Positions 43,977 to 54,094 are shown, counted from the stretch's first letter. The stretch is DNA of 64,000 nucleotides from Prolixibacteraceae bacterium (GCA_019163175.1 JAFLKN010000013.1:53428-117427), one strand, 5' to 3'. Notes: a model not told the origin generated them from the sequence alone. A program made the numbers and translations.

Positions 43977-46364
43977 ATGATACAGCGAATATTTATCACA
44001 TTTACTATTGTAATAACTATAATTTCGGGCCTTTGGGCCCAACAAGCGACAGTAAAAGGCCGTGTTTTTGATGCTGTAAGCAACGAACCTCTGCCATTTG
44101 TAAATGTCATTGTTTCAGGAACTACCATTGGGGCCATTACCGATATTGACGGAAATTTTCAATTGGTTGGTCTCTCCCCCGGATTTGTTCGCATTCAGGC
44201 TTCATTTGTAGGTTATCAGAATGCGCTTTCAGCTCAGATTGAGGTAAGTAATGCAAAAGTTGCTTTTCTTGAAATAAATATGGAACAAACTGATACCAAA
44301 ATTGATGAAGTGACTGTGAGTGCTTCACCCTACCGTAAAACTGAGGAAAGTCCGGTTTCGTTGAAAACCATAGGCATTGCCGAGATTGAAAAAAGCCCGG
44401 GCGCGAACCGCGATATTTCTAAGGTTATTCAGTCGTTTGCAGGAGTTTTGTCATCGCCATCTTTCCGTAATGACATTATTATTCGTGGCGGTGGACCGTC
44501 GGAAAGCCGGTTTTATCTGGATGGCGTTGAGGTTCCAAACATCAATCATTTTGCCACGCAAGGAGCTTCGGGTGGGCCAGTAGGAATTCTGAACGCTGAC
44601 TTTCTGCGTGAAGTGAATTATTATTCTGGTGCATTTCCTTCGAACCGTGGAAATGCTCTGAGCGGTGTTTTTGAATTTGCCCAGGTGGACGGAAATGCCG
44701 ACAAGCTGAAATTCAGGGGAACCTTGGGTGCTTCTGAAGTTTCGGCCACATTTGATGGACCTGCAGGCGATAAAACAACATTTATTGTTTCGGCCAGAAG
44801 ATCTTACCTGAAACTGCTTTTCAGCGCACTCGAACTGCCATTTCTACCCACTTTTAATGATATGCAGTTTAAAGTACGCAGCCGGATTGATGCCAAAAAT
44901 GAACTTACATTCATTGGTCTTGGAGCCATCGATTTGTTCGACCTGAACAGAGACATTAAAAATCCGGATGATCAGCAAAAATATATTCTGAGCCAGATCC
45001 CGAAAAACGAACAATGGAGTTATACTGCTGGTGTTGTTTACAAACATTTCAGAGAACGCAGTTACCAAACCATTGTGTTAAGCCGCAGCCATCTGAATAA
45101 CTCGATTAATAAGTATTTTGAGAATGATGAAAGTTCGGAAAGCAATAAAATTCTGGATTACAGCTCAGAGGAAATTGAAAATAAAATAAGGTTCGAAAAC
45201 AATGTCAGGGTAAATTTTTTCAAGCTGAATTATGGTGTGAATATCGATTTTTCGACCTACACAAACAGCACTATTCAGCGCCGGTTTTACAATGGCGAAA
45301 TTCTGCCTGTAAACTACAGTACCGACCTGAATATTATGAAATATGGCATTTTTGGTCAGGCAAGTCATACTTTTTATGACGAACGTCTCATTGTTTCTGC
45401 AGGCTTCAGGGTCGATGCCAACAATTATTCATCATCAATGAATAATCCTTTGAAACAATTATCGCCCAGGATTTCTGCCTCATACAGGCTGACAGAAAAA
45501 TGGAGTCTGAACATGAATACTGGTCGTTATTTTCAGCTTCCGGCCTACACAGCCCTCGGATACAAGGAAAACGACGTGTTTGTAAATAAGAATAATAAAC
45601 TTAAATACATTTCAGTTGATCATTACATTAGCGGGGTTGAATTTAAACCTGCCAATAGTATTCAGTTTTCGGCTGAAGGATTTTTCAAGAACTACCGTCA
45701 CTATCCTTTCTCGGTAAAAGATAAAATTTCGATTGCTAATAAAGGAGCAGATTTTGGAGTGGTTGGGGATGAGTCATTGACTTCCACTTCAAAAGGAAGA
45801 GCCTTTGGTGCTGAATTTCAGGCCAGGGTCAGTTCGTCGAAAGGATATACGATGAATTTATCTTACACCCTTGTACGCAGTGAGTTTCAGGATGGGAACA
45901 ACCAGTACATTGTTTCGGCCTGGGACAGCAAACACATTTTGAGCATGACCGGAAGTGCAGCCTTGAAAAAGGGTTGGCAGATTGGTTCGCGGTTTCGGTT
46001 TGTTGGAGGATTGCCTTACACGCCATACGACATGAACCGTTCAACGTTGATTGAAGCATGGAATCTGCGGGGAGGACCCTATTTTGATGAAACACGATTA
46101 AATTCACAGCGTTATCCAGCTTTTCATCAGCTCGATGTTCGTGTTGACAAAGCCTGGTACATGAAAAAAATGACGATGAAGCTTTACCTTGACATACAGA
46201 ACCTGTATAATTTTCAGGCTGAATCGCAGGATTTTCTGGTGCGTGAAGAAGATGCAAACGGTAACTTCCTGACCGCCGATAACGGAACCCGCTATGTGCT
46301 TCGGAGTGTAAATAATACTTCAGGAACAGTGCTGCCAACAATTGGAATACAGGTAGAATTTTAA
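43977..46364 (+). CDS. TonB-dependent outer membrane receptor with carboxypeptidase-like N-domain
   Basis: 795 residues: signal peptide ending in LWAQ, a carboxypeptidase-regulatory-like domain (QATVKGRVFDAVSNEPLPFV, about 23-110), and a plug domain (DISKVIQSFAGVLSSPSFRN, then IIIRGGGPSESRFYLDGVE). A 22-strand-type barrel follows, ending in LPTIGIQVEF. No SusD partner follows, so it is not a classical glycan SusC. A siderophore, metal or cofactor substrate is possible. Preceded by the DUF2271-like lipoprotein in the same operon. Confidence 0.9.
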   Translation: MIQRIFITFTIVITIISGLWAQQATVKGRVFDAVSNEPLPFVNVIVSGTTIGAITDIDGNFQLVGLSPGFVRIQASFVGYQNALSAQIEVSNAKVAFLEINMEQTDTKIDEVTVSASPYRKTEESPVSLKTIGIAEIEKSPGANRDISKVIQSFAGVLSSPSFRNDIIIRGGGPSESRFYLDGVEVPNINHFATQGASGGPVGILNADFLREVNYYSGAFPSNRGNALSGVFEFAQVDGNADKLKFRGTLGASEVSATFDGPAGDKTTFIVSARRSYLKLLFSALELPFLPTFNDMQFKVRSRIDAKNELTFIGLGAIDLFDLNRDIKNPDDQQKYILSQIPKNEQWSYTAGVVYKHFRERSYQTIVLSRSHLNNSINKYFENDESSESNKILDYSSEEIENKIRFENNVRVNFFKLNYGVNIDFSTYTNSTIQRRFYNGEILPVNYSTDLNIMKYGIFGQASHTFYDERLIVSAGFRVDANNYSSSMNNPLKQLSPRISASYRLTEKWSLNMNTGRYFQLPAYTALGYKENDVFVNKNNKLKYISVDHYISGVEFKPANSIQFSAEGFFKNYRHYPFSVKDKISIANKGADFGVVGDESLTSTSKGRAFGAEFQARVSSSKGYTMNLSYTLVRSEFQDGNNQYIVSAWDSKHILSMTGSAALKKGWQIGSRFRFVGGLPYTPYDMNRSTLIEAWNLRGGPYFDETRLNSQRYPAFHQLDVRVDKAWYMKKMTMKLYLDIQNLYNFQAESQDFLVREEDANGNFLTADNGTRYVLRSVNNTSGTVLPTIGIQVEF

Positions 46365-46398
46365 ACACAAGGCACATAGACCTCATATTTTTTACTGT

Positions 46399-46436
46399 AA
46401 GACCTTCAAAGTTCGCTGACTTTGAAGGTCTTTTTT
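46399..46436 (+). terminator. Terminator of the TonB receptor operon
   Basis: A perfect 14-bp stem (46399-46412 with 46419-46432, AAGACCTTCAAAGT / ACTTTGAAGGTCTT), a 6-nt loop and a T run. Confidence 0.9.
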
Positions 46437-46578
46437 GTACAATTTATTCATAATAAATGTTCTACTTTTTCGATGTGTTCTTTGTTCCTATGTGCTTCTT
46501 CTTTTCCTGAAGAATTTTCGTTTTACTATCCGGATGTAAAGCGTTACTTTTAAAGCGATAATTTTCAAATGGAATTGA

Positions 46579-47706
46579 ATGAAGAAGATTGCGCTTATCT
46601 CTCTGCTAATCTGGGTTCAAACCGGATATTTTGTTGCCCGTGCTCAGGAAATCTGGAAAGGATACGAACACCTTTTTTTGCCTAAAAGGAGTTATGTGGT
46701 TTATCAAACCCTGAATGACATACAAATTGACGGAAAAGGGGATGACATTTCGTGGAAAAAGGCCGAATGGTCAGCTGATTTTGCCGATATTGAAGGTGAT
46801 GTAAAACCAAAACCGCTATACCCAACTCAGGTAAAAATGCTTTGGAATAAAGAATACCTGTACATTCTGGCCGAACTTACTGAGCCGCACATTTGGTCTT
46901 ACTATAAAACCCGCGACCAGATTGTGTTCCACGAAAATGACTTTGAAATTTTTATTGACCCGGACGGAGACACACACAACTATTACGAGTTTGAGCTAAA
47001 TGCAGCCAATACGCTGTTCGATTTATTTCTTTCACGACCCTATCGCAACGGTTGTCAGCCACTGATTAGCTGGAATTCGGAAGGTTTTAAAAGCGCTGTT
47101 TCAATTGTCGGAACACTCAATAATCCGTTGGATGTTGATCAGAAGTGGACAGTTGAAATGGCCATTCCTTTTAAGTCGATGAATGTTGAACAAATAACAC
47201 CAGCTCCCGTCGATGGGCAAATCTGGAAAATCGATTTTTCACGGGTTAACTGGCAAACCGATGTCGTTGACGGAAAATATCAGAAAAAGAAAGATGAAAA
47301 AACCGGGAATGCTTTGCCCGAGTACAATTGGGTTTGGAGCCCCACTGGCGAGATAAACATGCATACACCCGAACGCTGGGGAATGCTTCAATTCTCCGGA
47401 AATTCGGTAAAAAATCAAAATGTGAAGTTTCAGATGCCGATAGACGAAGGGCTTAAAAGTTATCTGTGGCTGATCTATTACAAACAACACGAATTCAGGA
47501 GAAAACACGGAAGTTTTTCTTCTTCCCCGTCCGAACTTTTGCTGCCGGTTGTTTTCAAAGATAGCACAGGAGTGTCTGCAAAATTGGAACTTGTTGCTTC
47601 GCAAAATCAGTTTTCAGCAAAACTGACCACCAATAATGGCTTGGTTTTATCGCTGAACGAGAGCAGTTTATTACAAAAAAGTCAACTAAACAAAAATCAT
47701 GAATAA
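46579..47706 (+). CDS. CBM9-like carbohydrate-binding protein
   Basis: 375 residues with a signal peptide (cleavage near ARAQ, residue 23). Residues about 45-250 match the CBM9-like family: IDGKGDDISWKKAEWSADFADIEG, VKMLWNKEYLYILAELTEPHIW, ENDFEIFIDPDGDTHNYYEFELNAAN and the WTVEMAIPF strand. The remaining 125 residues lack a recognised domain. It overlaps the next gene by 8 bp, so the two products are probably made together. The sugar ligand cannot be told. Confidence 0.82.
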   Translation: MKKIALISLLIWVQTGYFVARAQEIWKGYEHLFLPKRSYVVYQTLNDIQIDGKGDDISWKKAEWSADFADIEGDVKPKPLYPTQVKMLWNKEYLYILAELTEPHIWSYYKTRDQIVFHENDFEIFIDPDGDTHNYYEFELNAANTLFDLFLSRPYRNGCQPLISWNSEGFKSAVSIVGTLNNPLDVDQKWTVEMAIPFKSMNVEQITPAPVDGQIWKIDFSRVNWQTDVVDGKYQKKKDEKTGNALPEYNWVWSPTGEINMHTPERWGMLQFSGNSVKNQNVKFQMPIDEGLKSYLWLIYYKQHEFRRKHGSFSSSPSELLLPVVFKDSTGVSAKLELVASQNQFSAKLTTNNGLVLSLNESSLLQKSQLNKNHE

Positions 47707-48784
47707 AAGAGATTTTATCAAATCATCGGTGTTTGCCGGAATCGGATTAGTGAGTTTTGGCCAGGTCAGCGGAAGTCAGAAACCGAAAAAATCGGTCGGT
47801 TATAAAAATTGGATATGGGAAAATCCCAATCATAAAGAAGAAGAAAGCCATATCAAAGAAAGATTCAGCCGTTTTTATGAGGCTGGAATTCGCGGGATGT
47901 TTTTTGAAAGTGACAGTGAAAACCATTTCAGGATAGCCAAATCGGTTGGTTTGGAAGCTCACCGCTGGATGTGGACACTGAATCGCGGCGAAAAAGAAGT
48001 GCTGGAAAATCACCCCGATTGGTATGCTGTAAGCCGCAAAGGATTATCGTGTGCCACTCATCCGCCGTATGTGGGTTATTATCGGTGGCTTTGCCCATCG
48101 AAGCCTGAAGTTCAGGAATACCTGAAAAATCAGGTAAAAATGATTCTCGAAAAAGACAATGTCGACGGGATTCATCTGGATTATGTGCGTTTTTGCGATG
48201 TCATTTTACCCGTCAATCTTTGGCAGGGTTATAAAATAGATCAAAGCCGCGAGTTGCCTGAATACGACTTCTGTTATTGCGAAACCTGCCGGGCAAATTA
48301 CAAGGCTGAATACGGAATTGATCCGCTCGAAATTGAACATCCCGATCAAAGTCCATCGTGGCGGAAATTCAGGTACGAGCGTGTTAATTTGTTGGTCAAT
48401 CAGCTGGCTGAAATTGCGCATCAGAAAAAGAAAGTAATTACAGCGGCAGTGTTTCCAACTCCTGAAATTGCCCGCCGAATTGTTCGGCAAGATTGGACGA
48501 ACTGGAATTTGGATGGTGTTTGCCCAATGATTTACCATGGTTTTTACCGCGAACCGGTTACCTGGATTGGCGATGCAGTTGAGGAAGGCATTCACTTTTT
48601 GAACGGTAGATTTCCTGTTTATGCCGGATTGTATTTGCCCGATTTTAAAACAGACAATGAGTTGGATAAGGGAATCAAAACAGCCTTAAAACATGGCGCT
48701 TCAGGAATATCTTTGTTTGGAAACGTTGATGAAAGAGTACTCGGTATTTTTTCGAAAGCAATCGCCGAATTAAAACCAGAATAA
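47699..48784 (+). CDS. Putative glycoside hydrolase (GH10-like, GHL family)
   Basis: 361 residues. The N-terminus NKRDFIKSS followed by a hydrophobic stretch looks like an export signal similar to Tat signals, but with KR, not RR. The core has IRGMFFESDSENH, DGIHLDYVRFCDVILPVN, a Cys pair (FCYCETCRANY) and VCPMIYHGFYREPVTW. This resembles the putative glycoside hydrolase (GHL) TIM barrels in which the HLDYVR segment forms part of the active site. Acidic catalytic residues cannot be fixed by eye. Overlaps the CBM9-like gene. Confidence 0.7.
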   Translation: MNKRDFIKSSVFAGIGLVSFGQVSGSQKPKKSVGYKNWIWENPNHKEEESHIKERFSRFYEAGIRGMFFESDSENHFRIAKSVGLEAHRWMWTLNRGEKEVLENHPDWYAVSRKGLSCATHPPYVGYYRWLCPSKPEVQEYLKNQVKMILEKDNVDGIHLDYVRFCDVILPVNLWQGYKIDQSRELPEYDFCYCETCRANYKAEYGIDPLEIEHPDQSPSWRKFRYERVNLLVNQLAEIAHQKKKVITAAVFPTPEIARRIVRQDWTNWNLDGVCPMIYHGFYREPVTWIGDAVEEGIHFLNGRFPVYAGLYLPDFKTDNELDKGIKTALKHGASGISLFGNVDERVLGIFSKAIAELKPE

Positions 48785-48815
48785 GAGAACGCTATTTGGA
48801 TTTATATTTTGCTTC

Positions 48816-49787
48816 ATGACCACACTCTGCATCAATCAGCCCAACACCGATCCGTATTTTAACCTGGCGGCCGAAGAGTATTTCCTGAAAAACTTTCAGG
48901 AAGATTTCTTCATGCTTTGGCGCAGTCAGCCTTCGGTTGTGGTCGGAAAACATCAAAATGCATTGGCCGAGATCAATCATGAGTTTGTGCGCGAAAACCA
49001 GATTCCAGTCGCTCGTCGCCTTTCGGGCGGTGGCACGGTTTTTCACGATCCGGGCAATGTAAATTTCACCTTTATCCGGAATGTGACGAATATTTCTGAA
49101 GTCAATTTTAAGGTTTTCACCGTTCCTGTGGTAGAAACATTGAAAAAGCTGGGCGTTGAGGCTTACACCACAGGCCGCAACGATTTACTGATTGACGGCA
49201 AAAAGATCTCCGGAAATGCCGAAAATGTTCATCGAAACCGGGTTTTGCACCACGGAACTTTGCTGTTCGACAGTCGTTTGGAAGCCTTGAAGGGCGCCTT
49301 GAAAGTGGATTTGTCGAAGTTCGAAGATAAAGCGGTACAAAGTAACCGCAGCGAAGTGACCAACATTGCGAATTACCTGCCCAAGCCGATTTCGGTCGCG
49401 GAATTTACGAATTTCCTTTTCGGCGAAATCAGCCAAAACTATACAGAATTTCAGGTTTACGAACCAACAGCAGCCGATATAACAGCTATTGAAAAGCTCT
49501 CCATAGAAAAATACCAAACCTGGGACTGGATTTTTGGTTATTCGCCGCGCTATCGTTTTACCAATAAGCTGGAAACTAAAAACGGCCAAATCCAGATCAG
49601 TTTGCTGGTGGAGAAAGGGCATATTGCTGAAGCCTCTATTTCAGGTGCAATTTTGCCCGAATTGAGCCAAAAAATTACGGAAATGCTCCTTGGGTGCCGT
49701 CACGATTACGAAGTGGTAAAAAGCGCATTGTTAAGCCAAAATGAATACAGGCTTTTAGGTGATGAGATTTTACAGGCTATCTTTTAG
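48816..49787 (+). CDS. lplA: Lipoate-protein ligase A
   Basis: A 323-residue LplA/LipM-fold ligase that attaches lipoate to E2 and GcvH proteins. RRLSGGGTVFHDPGNVNFTFI is the lipoyl-adenylate loop, DLLIDGKKISGNAENVHRNRVLHHGTLLFD the Lys/His segment, and the C-terminal accessory domain (after about 240) is present. It scavenges free lipoate. The stop is 7 nt from the convergent response-regulator gene. Confidence 0.95.
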   Translation: MTTLCINQPNTDPYFNLAAEEYFLKNFQEDFFMLWRSQPSVVVGKHQNALAEINHEFVRENQIPVARRLSGGGTVFHDPGNVNFTFIRNVTNISEVNFKVFTVPVVETLKKLGVEAYTTGRNDLLIDGKKISGNAENVHRNRVLHHGTLLFDSRLEALKGALKVDLSKFEDKAVQSNRSEVTNIANYLPKPISVAEFTNFLFGEISQNYTEFQVYEPTAADITAIEKLSIEKYQTWDWIFGYSPRYRFTNKLETKNGQIQISLLVEKGHIAEASISGAILPELSQKITEMLLGCRHDYEVVKSALLSQNEYRLLGDEILQAIF

Positions 49788-49794
49788 TTGATTC

Positions 49795-50430
49795 TCAATC
49801 CACATCAATCACACCCTTCGAAACTACAATTTTTACCAGTGTGGCAGTGTTTTTGGCATTGAATTTCAGGAGCAAATTTTTGCGGTGGCTGTCAACGGTG
49901 AAGGTGCTGATGAAGAGTTGTTCAGCTATTTCGGTATTCGTTAGTCCATCGGCAATCAATTTCAGTATTTCGCTTTCGCGTTTGGTGATCATGGGTAAAT
50001 CGCTATTTTCCGAACTAATCCCTTTCATTATCTCTTTTACGCCTTTCCCCAGATATAAGTCTTTTCCGCTTAATATATGGCGAATACCTCCAACAATATC
50101 ATCAATATCCGAAGTTTTCAGGATAAAACCATCAGCTCCCTGTTCCAGCATTTTTTCAACTACATGTCGCTGGGCAACGGTTGTAATGGCCAGAATTTTT
50201 TGTCCGGGAAACCTTGATTTTGCAAGCTTGCAAAACTCGATGCCATTCATGTCCGGAAGATTTATGTCGAGGATGATCAGGTCGAATGTGTTTCCATTCA
50301 GAAAAGCCAGTCCTTTGGTGGCATTAGCGGCATGTAAACACTCCAGATTGAGGTTTGAGTCGGCAATAATCCGGGCAAGGCTTTCGCTTACGATAGGGTG
50401 ATCTTCAACAATAAGTACAAGTTGGGGCAT
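49795..50430 (-). CDS. NarL-family response regulator
   Basis: 211 residues: a receiver domain with the phosphoacceptor Asp55 (FDLIILDINLPDMNG) and Lys in GFILKTSD. A LuxR-type HTH follows (ITKRESEILKLIADGLTNTE, then IAEQLFISTFTVDSHRKNLL). It is 24 nt downstream of its likely kinase on the same strand. Its targets are not evident; the neighbouring envelope-protein genes at 52.6-56.9 kb are candidates only by position. Confidence 0.93.
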   Translation of the reverse strand: MPQLVLIVEDHPIVSESLARIIADSNLNLECLHAANATKGLAFLNGNTFDLIILDINLPDMNGIEFCKLAKSRFPGQKILAITTVAQRHVVEKMLEQGADGFILKTSDIDDIVGGIRHILSGKDLYLGKGVKEIMKGISSENSDLPMITKRESEILKLIADGLTNTEIAEQLFISTFTVDSHRKNLLLKFNAKNTATLVKIVVSKGVIDVD

Positions 50431-50454
50431 GGACGATTGATTTTGGAAATCGCC

Positions 50455-52374
50455 CTAAGATATTAAAAATTCCAGTGTAGTTTCAGTTCCTTTTCCGGGC
50501 AGGCTAAAAATGTCGAACTGGCCATTGAATGCAGAAACCCTGTCGCGTATATTTTTCAGCCCTTTTCCTGTTTTCACAGGATCAAGCTTTTCCGGGTCAA
50601 AACCAATTCCATTGTCGATTACCTGAACACAAATTCGTTCATTTTCAGTAAAAAGCTGGATGTCGATTTGCTTCGCCCGAGCGTACTTTAAGGCGTTGGT
50701 TACCAACTCTTGCGAGATTCGGTAAATGGTAATTTCAAGTTCTTTGCTGTAACGCAAATCCTCGCCAAATGTGTTAAATCGGATTAAAGGTAATCCCTCT
50801 GGTTCAACCTGTTTGACAAAATCGTTCAAAGCTGTTCGTAAGCCGTAATGCATCAGGGTTTCGGGCATCAGATTGTGCGCTACGCGACGCATTTCGGTAA
50901 TTGAAGTATCGAGCAAATCGAGTGCATGATTGAAATGCGCCAGATTTTCGCTGGTGATGATTGAATTTTCTTTCATGGATGATAATTTTAATTTGACTCC
51001 TGTGAGCAGTCCGCCCAAGCCATCGTGTAAATCGCCTGCCAGGCGCGACCTTTCGGCTTCTTCGCCCTGCAAAACCGATTTTGCTGCTGTTAGCTGACGC
51101 TCTTTTTCGAGTTCAAGCAGTTGTTTTTCTTTGATTTCGAGTTTCTGGTCGGCAATAATTTTTTTGCTTTTGATGTTCCTGAAATAGGTGTAACCGAAAA
51201 GCGTGATCAGCAGCAAACCAGCAATAAGAATGTAAATAACCAAAGTTCGCTGTTGCTTAACCAAGGTAAGTTTCTCGATTTCGGCTTGTTTCTTTTCGGT
51301 CTGGTACTTCGTTTCCAATTCAAAAATCTGATTCGACTTTTCGTTGTTGTAGACCGAATCGCGAATGGTCATATATTTGACGTAATAGTCGACAGCTTTT
51401 TTGTAATTTTTAAGGTTAAACGAAGTTTGGGCAATGGCTTCGAATAGAAATTGAATGCCGTCGGTTTTTTTCTCGCGATGTGCAATTTCTTCCGATTCGG
51501 TTAAGCATTTCATTGCCAGATCAAATTTTTGAAGCTTGTTGTAAATTAATGCGAGGCTAAAAAGGTTACCAGAGATTTGATCCACATCATTTTTTTCGCG
51601 ATAATAAGCCAGCGCTTTTTCCACATAACCAATGGCCACCTCTGGTTTATTCATTCGGTTATAGCACATACCAATATTAATATTTCCGCTGGCAACACCA
51701 TCCATATTGCCAATTTTCAGGCATAAATCGATGGATTGCTGCAGAAATCCGATAGCTATTTTCTGATCGCTTTGTATTTGATCGGGAGTTCGTTTTTCGC
51801 AGTACTCGTGCGCAAAATGTAGTACACCAATATGGCCTAAAACAGTGGCCATTCCAATTGTATCTTTGAGTTGCTGATATATATCGAGAGCCTTTTCATT
51901 GTACTTCAGTGCTTTATCGAATATTTCCTGATAATAGTAAACACCAGCCAGTTCGCTATTTAAATCAGCAATTCGCCAATCGTTATTTAGTTTTTCTTCT
52001 AATCGGATTGCACTGATAAAGTTCAAAGCTGCTTCTCCAAAATTTTCTTTTGACATCAGATACCTTCCCTTTTTTTGCAAGGCAAGAGAAATCTTCGAAA
52101 CTAGGCCTGCTTTCACTGCTGCAACAATGGCCATATCGGTGTAAAAAAGAACTGAATCATTCCGTTTTTCCGCAAATTCTGCCGCTTTTTGCAAGTATGC
52201 ATTAATCTGAATAGAGTCCGAAGCATGTATTGTTATCGATTTTAAGTCTTTAGCAAGCAAAGCATCAATAAAAGCATTCGAGGTGGCCGAAGATTGTGCA
52301 CTCACCCGGTTGCCAAAGAGGCAAATACCCATTACAGCTATAAGGAAACGGAAAATGATATTATTTATGAGCAT
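50455..52374 (-). CDS. TPR-containing sensor histidine kinase (HisKA_3/NarX class)
   Basis: 639 residues: signal peptide (1-27), a periplasmic tetratricopeptide array (about 60-340), a coiled segment, one transmembrane helix (about 378-398), and a HisKA_3 domain with His450 (ERSRLAGDLHDGLGGLLTGV). The ATPase domain has ELVTNALKYARA, IDNGIGFDP and GKGLKNIRDRV. This layout is common in Bacteroidota. The TPR array probably senses a periplasmic protein or is a structural stalk. A TAnnTTTG element is 24 nt upstream. Confidence 0.94.
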   Translation of the reverse strand: MLINNIIFRFLIAVMGICLFGNRVSAQSSATSNAFIDALLAKDLKSITIHASDSIQINAYLQKAAEFAEKRNDSVLFYTDMAIVAAVKAGLVSKISLALQKKGRYLMSKENFGEAALNFISAIRLEEKLNNDWRIADLNSELAGVYYYQEIFDKALKYNEKALDIYQQLKDTIGMATVLGHIGVLHFAHEYCEKRTPDQIQSDQKIAIGFLQQSIDLCLKIGNMDGVASGNINIGMCYNRMNKPEVAIGYVEKALAYYREKNDVDQISGNLFSLALIYNKLQKFDLAMKCLTESEEIAHREKKTDGIQFLFEAIAQTSFNLKNYKKAVDYYVKYMTIRDSVYNNEKSNQIFELETKYQTEKKQAEIEKLTLVKQQRTLVIYILIAGLLLITLFGYTYFRNIKSKKIIADQKLEIKEKQLLELEKERQLTAAKSVLQGEEAERSRLAGDLHDGLGGLLTGVKLKLSSMKENSIITSENLAHFNHALDLLDTSITEMRRVAHNLMPETLMHYGLRTALNDFVKQVEPEGLPLIRFNTFGEDLRYSKELEITIYRISQELVTNALKYARAKQIDIQLFTENERICVQVIDNGIGFDPEKLDPVKTGKGLKNIRDRVSAFNGQFDIFSLPGKGTETTLEFLIS

Positions 52375-52397
52375 GATTTGATTGCATTAAACATGAA

Positions 52398-52405
52398 CAA
52401 AACTA
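52398..52405 (-). promoter_or_regulatory. -7 element for the histidine kinase operon
   Basis: Reads TAGTTTTG on the minus strand, about 24 nt upstream of the kinase ATG. Confidence 0.45.
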
Positions 52406-52669
52406 AAGGCATTCGTTTGATCCGACATCACTTAAAAAGGGGATTTTGCGAAGAGATATCAAAATCACCTTTTTAGGGGATATTCAGACTTTTTTGACTT
52501 CCTAAATTTACTTGAAAATATATTCCGGAAGAAATGCTAGCGAACTTAAAGTTCACTAACTTTAATAGGCAGATCAGAAAAAATTGCACTAGAGAAGTTT
52601 TGAGGCGAGAATCTGTATTTGTTTTCCGGATCTATAATCAATATTCTAGAAACCCAAAAATTATACTGT
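52406..52669. other. Intergenic region between the kinase and OmpA genes
   Basis: About 260 bp without a convincing gene. It has a perfect 13-nt palindromic stretch, GAACTTAAAGTTC, near 52550-52562, which could be a regulator site. No clear TAnnTTTG element for the OmpA gene was seen. Confidence 0.4.
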
Positions 52670-53956
52670 ATGAAGGCTTTAAAATTTTTATTCGTATTTT
52701 TTATTTGTTTGGCATTCAATCAAGTAAATGCTCAAATTGATGTATCCGGAAAAGTAAAGAACCAAACCAACAACAGGGCGAACAACAAAGTTGACCAAGG
52801 CATTGATCAAGGGCTGGATGCTGTTGAAAATGGAGTAAAAGATCTGTTCAAAAAGAAAAAGAAACCTGCAGAAGAGGACCAACCTGCAGAACAAACAGCC
52901 GAAGAAGAAAAACCTGAACCACAGGATGTGAAACCAGCAAAAGAAACCAAGCCGTCTCTTCAGTCTTATTCTAAATTCGATTTTATCCCCGGCGAAAAGG
53001 TTATTTTCTATGATGATTTTACCGAATCAGCAGTCGGAGATTTTCCTTCAGCATGGAATACCAACGCTTCGGGCGAGGTGGTTACCACGAATCTCTATCC
53101 AGGAAATTGGTTTAAAATGTTGGGAGAAGGTTGTATTGCACTTGATGAAGGAATTAAGTTGCCAGATAATTTCACTATTGAGTATGATGTGATTACTTAT
53201 CCGAAGGAAGAAGATAATACTGCTTTTGAATTTGGTTTTTATCTCTATAGTGCTGAAAATCCGAAAGACATGAATGAAGGTGGTGCTGTTCCCGGCTTAA
53301 AAGGAGGGATTAAGATGAGTTTTGGATACCGTGGCACTTATAGTGCTTACGACGAAACCGGTTATACCATCAGTGGCGAAAAGGATGATGCTGTTATGGA
53401 AGCAGGTAAAAAATACCGTCTTTCATTCTGGGTACAAAAAACCAGGCTAAGGGTTTACCTCGATCAGGTTAAGATTTTTGATTTGCCCAAAGTCTTTAAA
53501 GCTGGGTTTAAGTGCAATCAGATGCGATTCGAATTATGGGAGTCGGGTAATCCGATGATTACCAATTTCAGGATTGCCGCCGGGCTGCCTGATACCCGGA
53601 ATAAACTTCTTACTGAAGGGAAACTGGTTACTTATGGTATTTATTTCGATGTAAATAAAGACATTGTAAAACCCGAATCGTATGGTACACTGAAAGATAT
53701 TGCCACCATTTTGAACGAAGTTCCGAATGTAAAGGTCAAAATATTTGGACATACCGATTCCGATGGCGATGATGCCAAAAACATGGATTTGTCGAAACGC
53801 AGAGCGGCATCGGTTAAGGCTGAATTGGTTAAATCATTTGGCGTAAAAGCTGACCAACTTGAAACCGATGGTCTGGGCGAAACAAAACCAGTCGCTCCAA
53901 ACGATACTCCTGTAAATAAGGCCCTGAACCGGCGGGTTGAATTCATTAAATTATAG
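52670..53956 (+). CDS. OmpA-family outer-membrane/peptidoglycan-binding protein
   Basis: About 429 residues from ATG 52670 (the open frame begins at 52619, but only 52670 gives a clean signal peptide). After the signal (cleavage near NAQ) come a short coiled part, a charged K/E/P-rich linker (about 55-100), a concanavalin/LamG-like beta-sandwich (about 120-305), and a C-terminal OmpA domain: YFDVNKDIVKPESYGTLKDI, FGHTDSDGDDAKNMDLSKRR and LNRRVEFIKL. The OmpA domain should bind peptidoglycan; the sandwich may bind a glycan. Confidence 0.87.
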   Translation: MKALKFLFVFFICLAFNQVNAQIDVSGKVKNQTNNRANNKVDQGIDQGLDAVENGVKDLFKKKKKPAEEDQPAEQTAEEEKPEPQDVKPAKETKPSLQSYSKFDFIPGEKVIFYDDFTESAVGDFPSAWNTNASGEVVTTNLYPGNWFKMLGEGCIALDEGIKLPDNFTIEYDVITYPKEEDNTAFEFGFYLYSAENPKDMNEGGAVPGLKGGIKMSFGYRGTYSAYDETGYTISGEKDDAVMEAGKKYRLSFWVQKTRLRVYLDQVKIFDLPKVFKAGFKCNQMRFELWESGNPMITNFRIAAGLPDTRNKLLTEGKLVTYGIYFDVNKDIVKPESYGTLKDIATILNEVPNVKVKIFGHTDSDGDDAKNMDLSKRRAASVKAELVKSFGVKADQLETDGLGETKPVAPNDTPVNKALNRRVEFIKL

Positions 53957-53968
53957 CACATTTTTTAG

Positions 53969-54000
53969 AAAGGCAGACGGTTTATGAGTCTGCCTTTTCT
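53969..54000 (+). terminator. Terminator of the OmpA-family gene
   Basis: A 10-bp stem, AAAGGCAGAC (53969-53978) with GTCTGCCTTT (53988-53997), a 9-nt loop and a short T-rich tail. Confidence 0.75.
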
Positions 54001-54094
54001 ATTCTATGTTAGTTCCCCGATCCTTCGGCAAAAAAGCATATCTGTTCTATCGGCTACAGCTAAATATTAAAATTTTACAATTACTGAGAAAAAT

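Noticed and set aside
43241..46364. TonB receptor as a SusC with its lipoprotein as SusD
   Set aside because: The lipoprotein precedes the receptor, is about half the length of SusD and lacks the TPR-like SusD architecture.
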